Source: Flavobacteriaceae bacterium (GTDB taxonomy: Bacteria; Bacteroidota; Bacteroidia; Flavobacteriales; Flavobacteriaceae). From it: a stretch of DNA of 43,301 nucleotides. Shown here in pieces: positions 43,181 through 43,301 of the stretch. How positions within the stretch are numbered: the first letter of the stretch is position 1; each line of letters opens with the position of its first letter. A program made the translations under genes and the position numbers. Location of the stretch: positions 1 through 43,301 of the forward strand of contig JABSPM010000022.1 in assembly GCA_013215095.1 (NCBI GenBank), read 5' to 3'. The notes beneath the pieces are model-generated. The model saw only the letters and a list, made by a program, of their open reading frames with translations. It made no database searches and had not been told where the DNA came from.

Positions 43181-43301
43181 GTTATTATACCCATTATGTT
43201 TCAGTCCAAAGGGATAGTAGTTAACGCGTTTTTTTCAGCGGTTGCCCATTTTTGAGCGGTTACTTCTCCAAAAAAATTACAAAAAAGAACGTCCTCACTT
43301 C
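43181..43301 (-). pseudogene. Upstream Rhs sequence in a different frame
   Basis: On the minus strand NYYPFGLKHNGYNN (to 43234) continues the Rhs core upstream of the GTG start, as expected for a longer gene. The frame then breaks at TGA 43235-43237. A second frame before the A7 tract reads FFGEVTAQKWATAEK and runs to the window edge. One extra A (A8) would join the two frames. Alternatively the upstream part is unrelated DNA joined by recombination. Confidence 0.5.

Overview
The window comes from the chromosome of a Bacteroidota bacterium, most likely a marine or environmental member of the Flavobacteriaceae. The evidence is low GC content, gliding genes gldA, gldB and gldC, a type IX secretion (T9SS) C-terminal sorting domain, the exosortase XrtF pair, a HYC_CC_PP-family protein, -7 promoter motifs of the TAnnTTTG type, and a lack of clear Shine-Dalgarno sites. 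Most of the window is ordinary core genome in short, tightly packed operons.

Layout. Positions 1-67 hold the first codons of an IS66-type tnpB that runs off the left edge. Positions 309-3420 (minus strand) form a metal-related module: HYC_CC_PP protein, TonB-dependent receptor, and a periplasmic heavy-metal-associated protein. Positions 3471-4446 carry exosortase XrtF and its associated membrane protein. A GAF-type free methionine sulfoxide reductase and purH follow, then the cell-elongation operon mreB-mreC-mreD-mrdA-rodA (6701-12253). Next come gldB-gldC, nadE facing away from them, an orphan LuxR-type response regulator whose phosphoacceptor Asp is replaced by Glu, and dnaG with a ligand-free zinc-finger region. 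Positions 17978-20500 are a sigma factor / membrane protein / outer-membrane barrel operon. Then follow a polyprenyl diphosphate synthase, a T9SS-exported protein, rlmN, queA, aroA, a MazG-like pyrophosphohydrolase, two tandem DUF3857-transglutaminase proteins, dtd and rsgA.

Positions 33188-37262 hold an aromatic amino acid operon: prephenate dehydratase, aminotransferase, prephenate dehydrogenase and DAHP synthase/chorismate mutase. It is preceded by a 25-codon leader peptide in which 11 residues are Phe or Tyr, followed by a terminator hairpin ending at the pheA start codon. This is a classical-looking transcription attenuator. gldA, a head-GIN lipoprotein and a PagL-like lipid A deacylase close the core part.

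The right end (40129-43301) is accessory DNA. Two 115-bp direct repeats, 112/115 identical and exactly 480 bp apart, each run straight into the C-terminal part of a different XRE-type repressor whose N-terminal DNA-binding half is missing. Beyond them, on the opposite strand, lies a polymorphic-toxin tip: an Rhs core joined to a HYD1-type ADP-ribosyltransferase domain, a small overlapping gene (candidate immunity protein) and an overlapping macrodomain gene. The macrodomain is a plausible enzymatic antidote to ADP-ribosylation. This three-gene unit and the Phe/Tyr attenuator are the most interesting items. The Rhs frame is interrupted upstream at an A7 tract.
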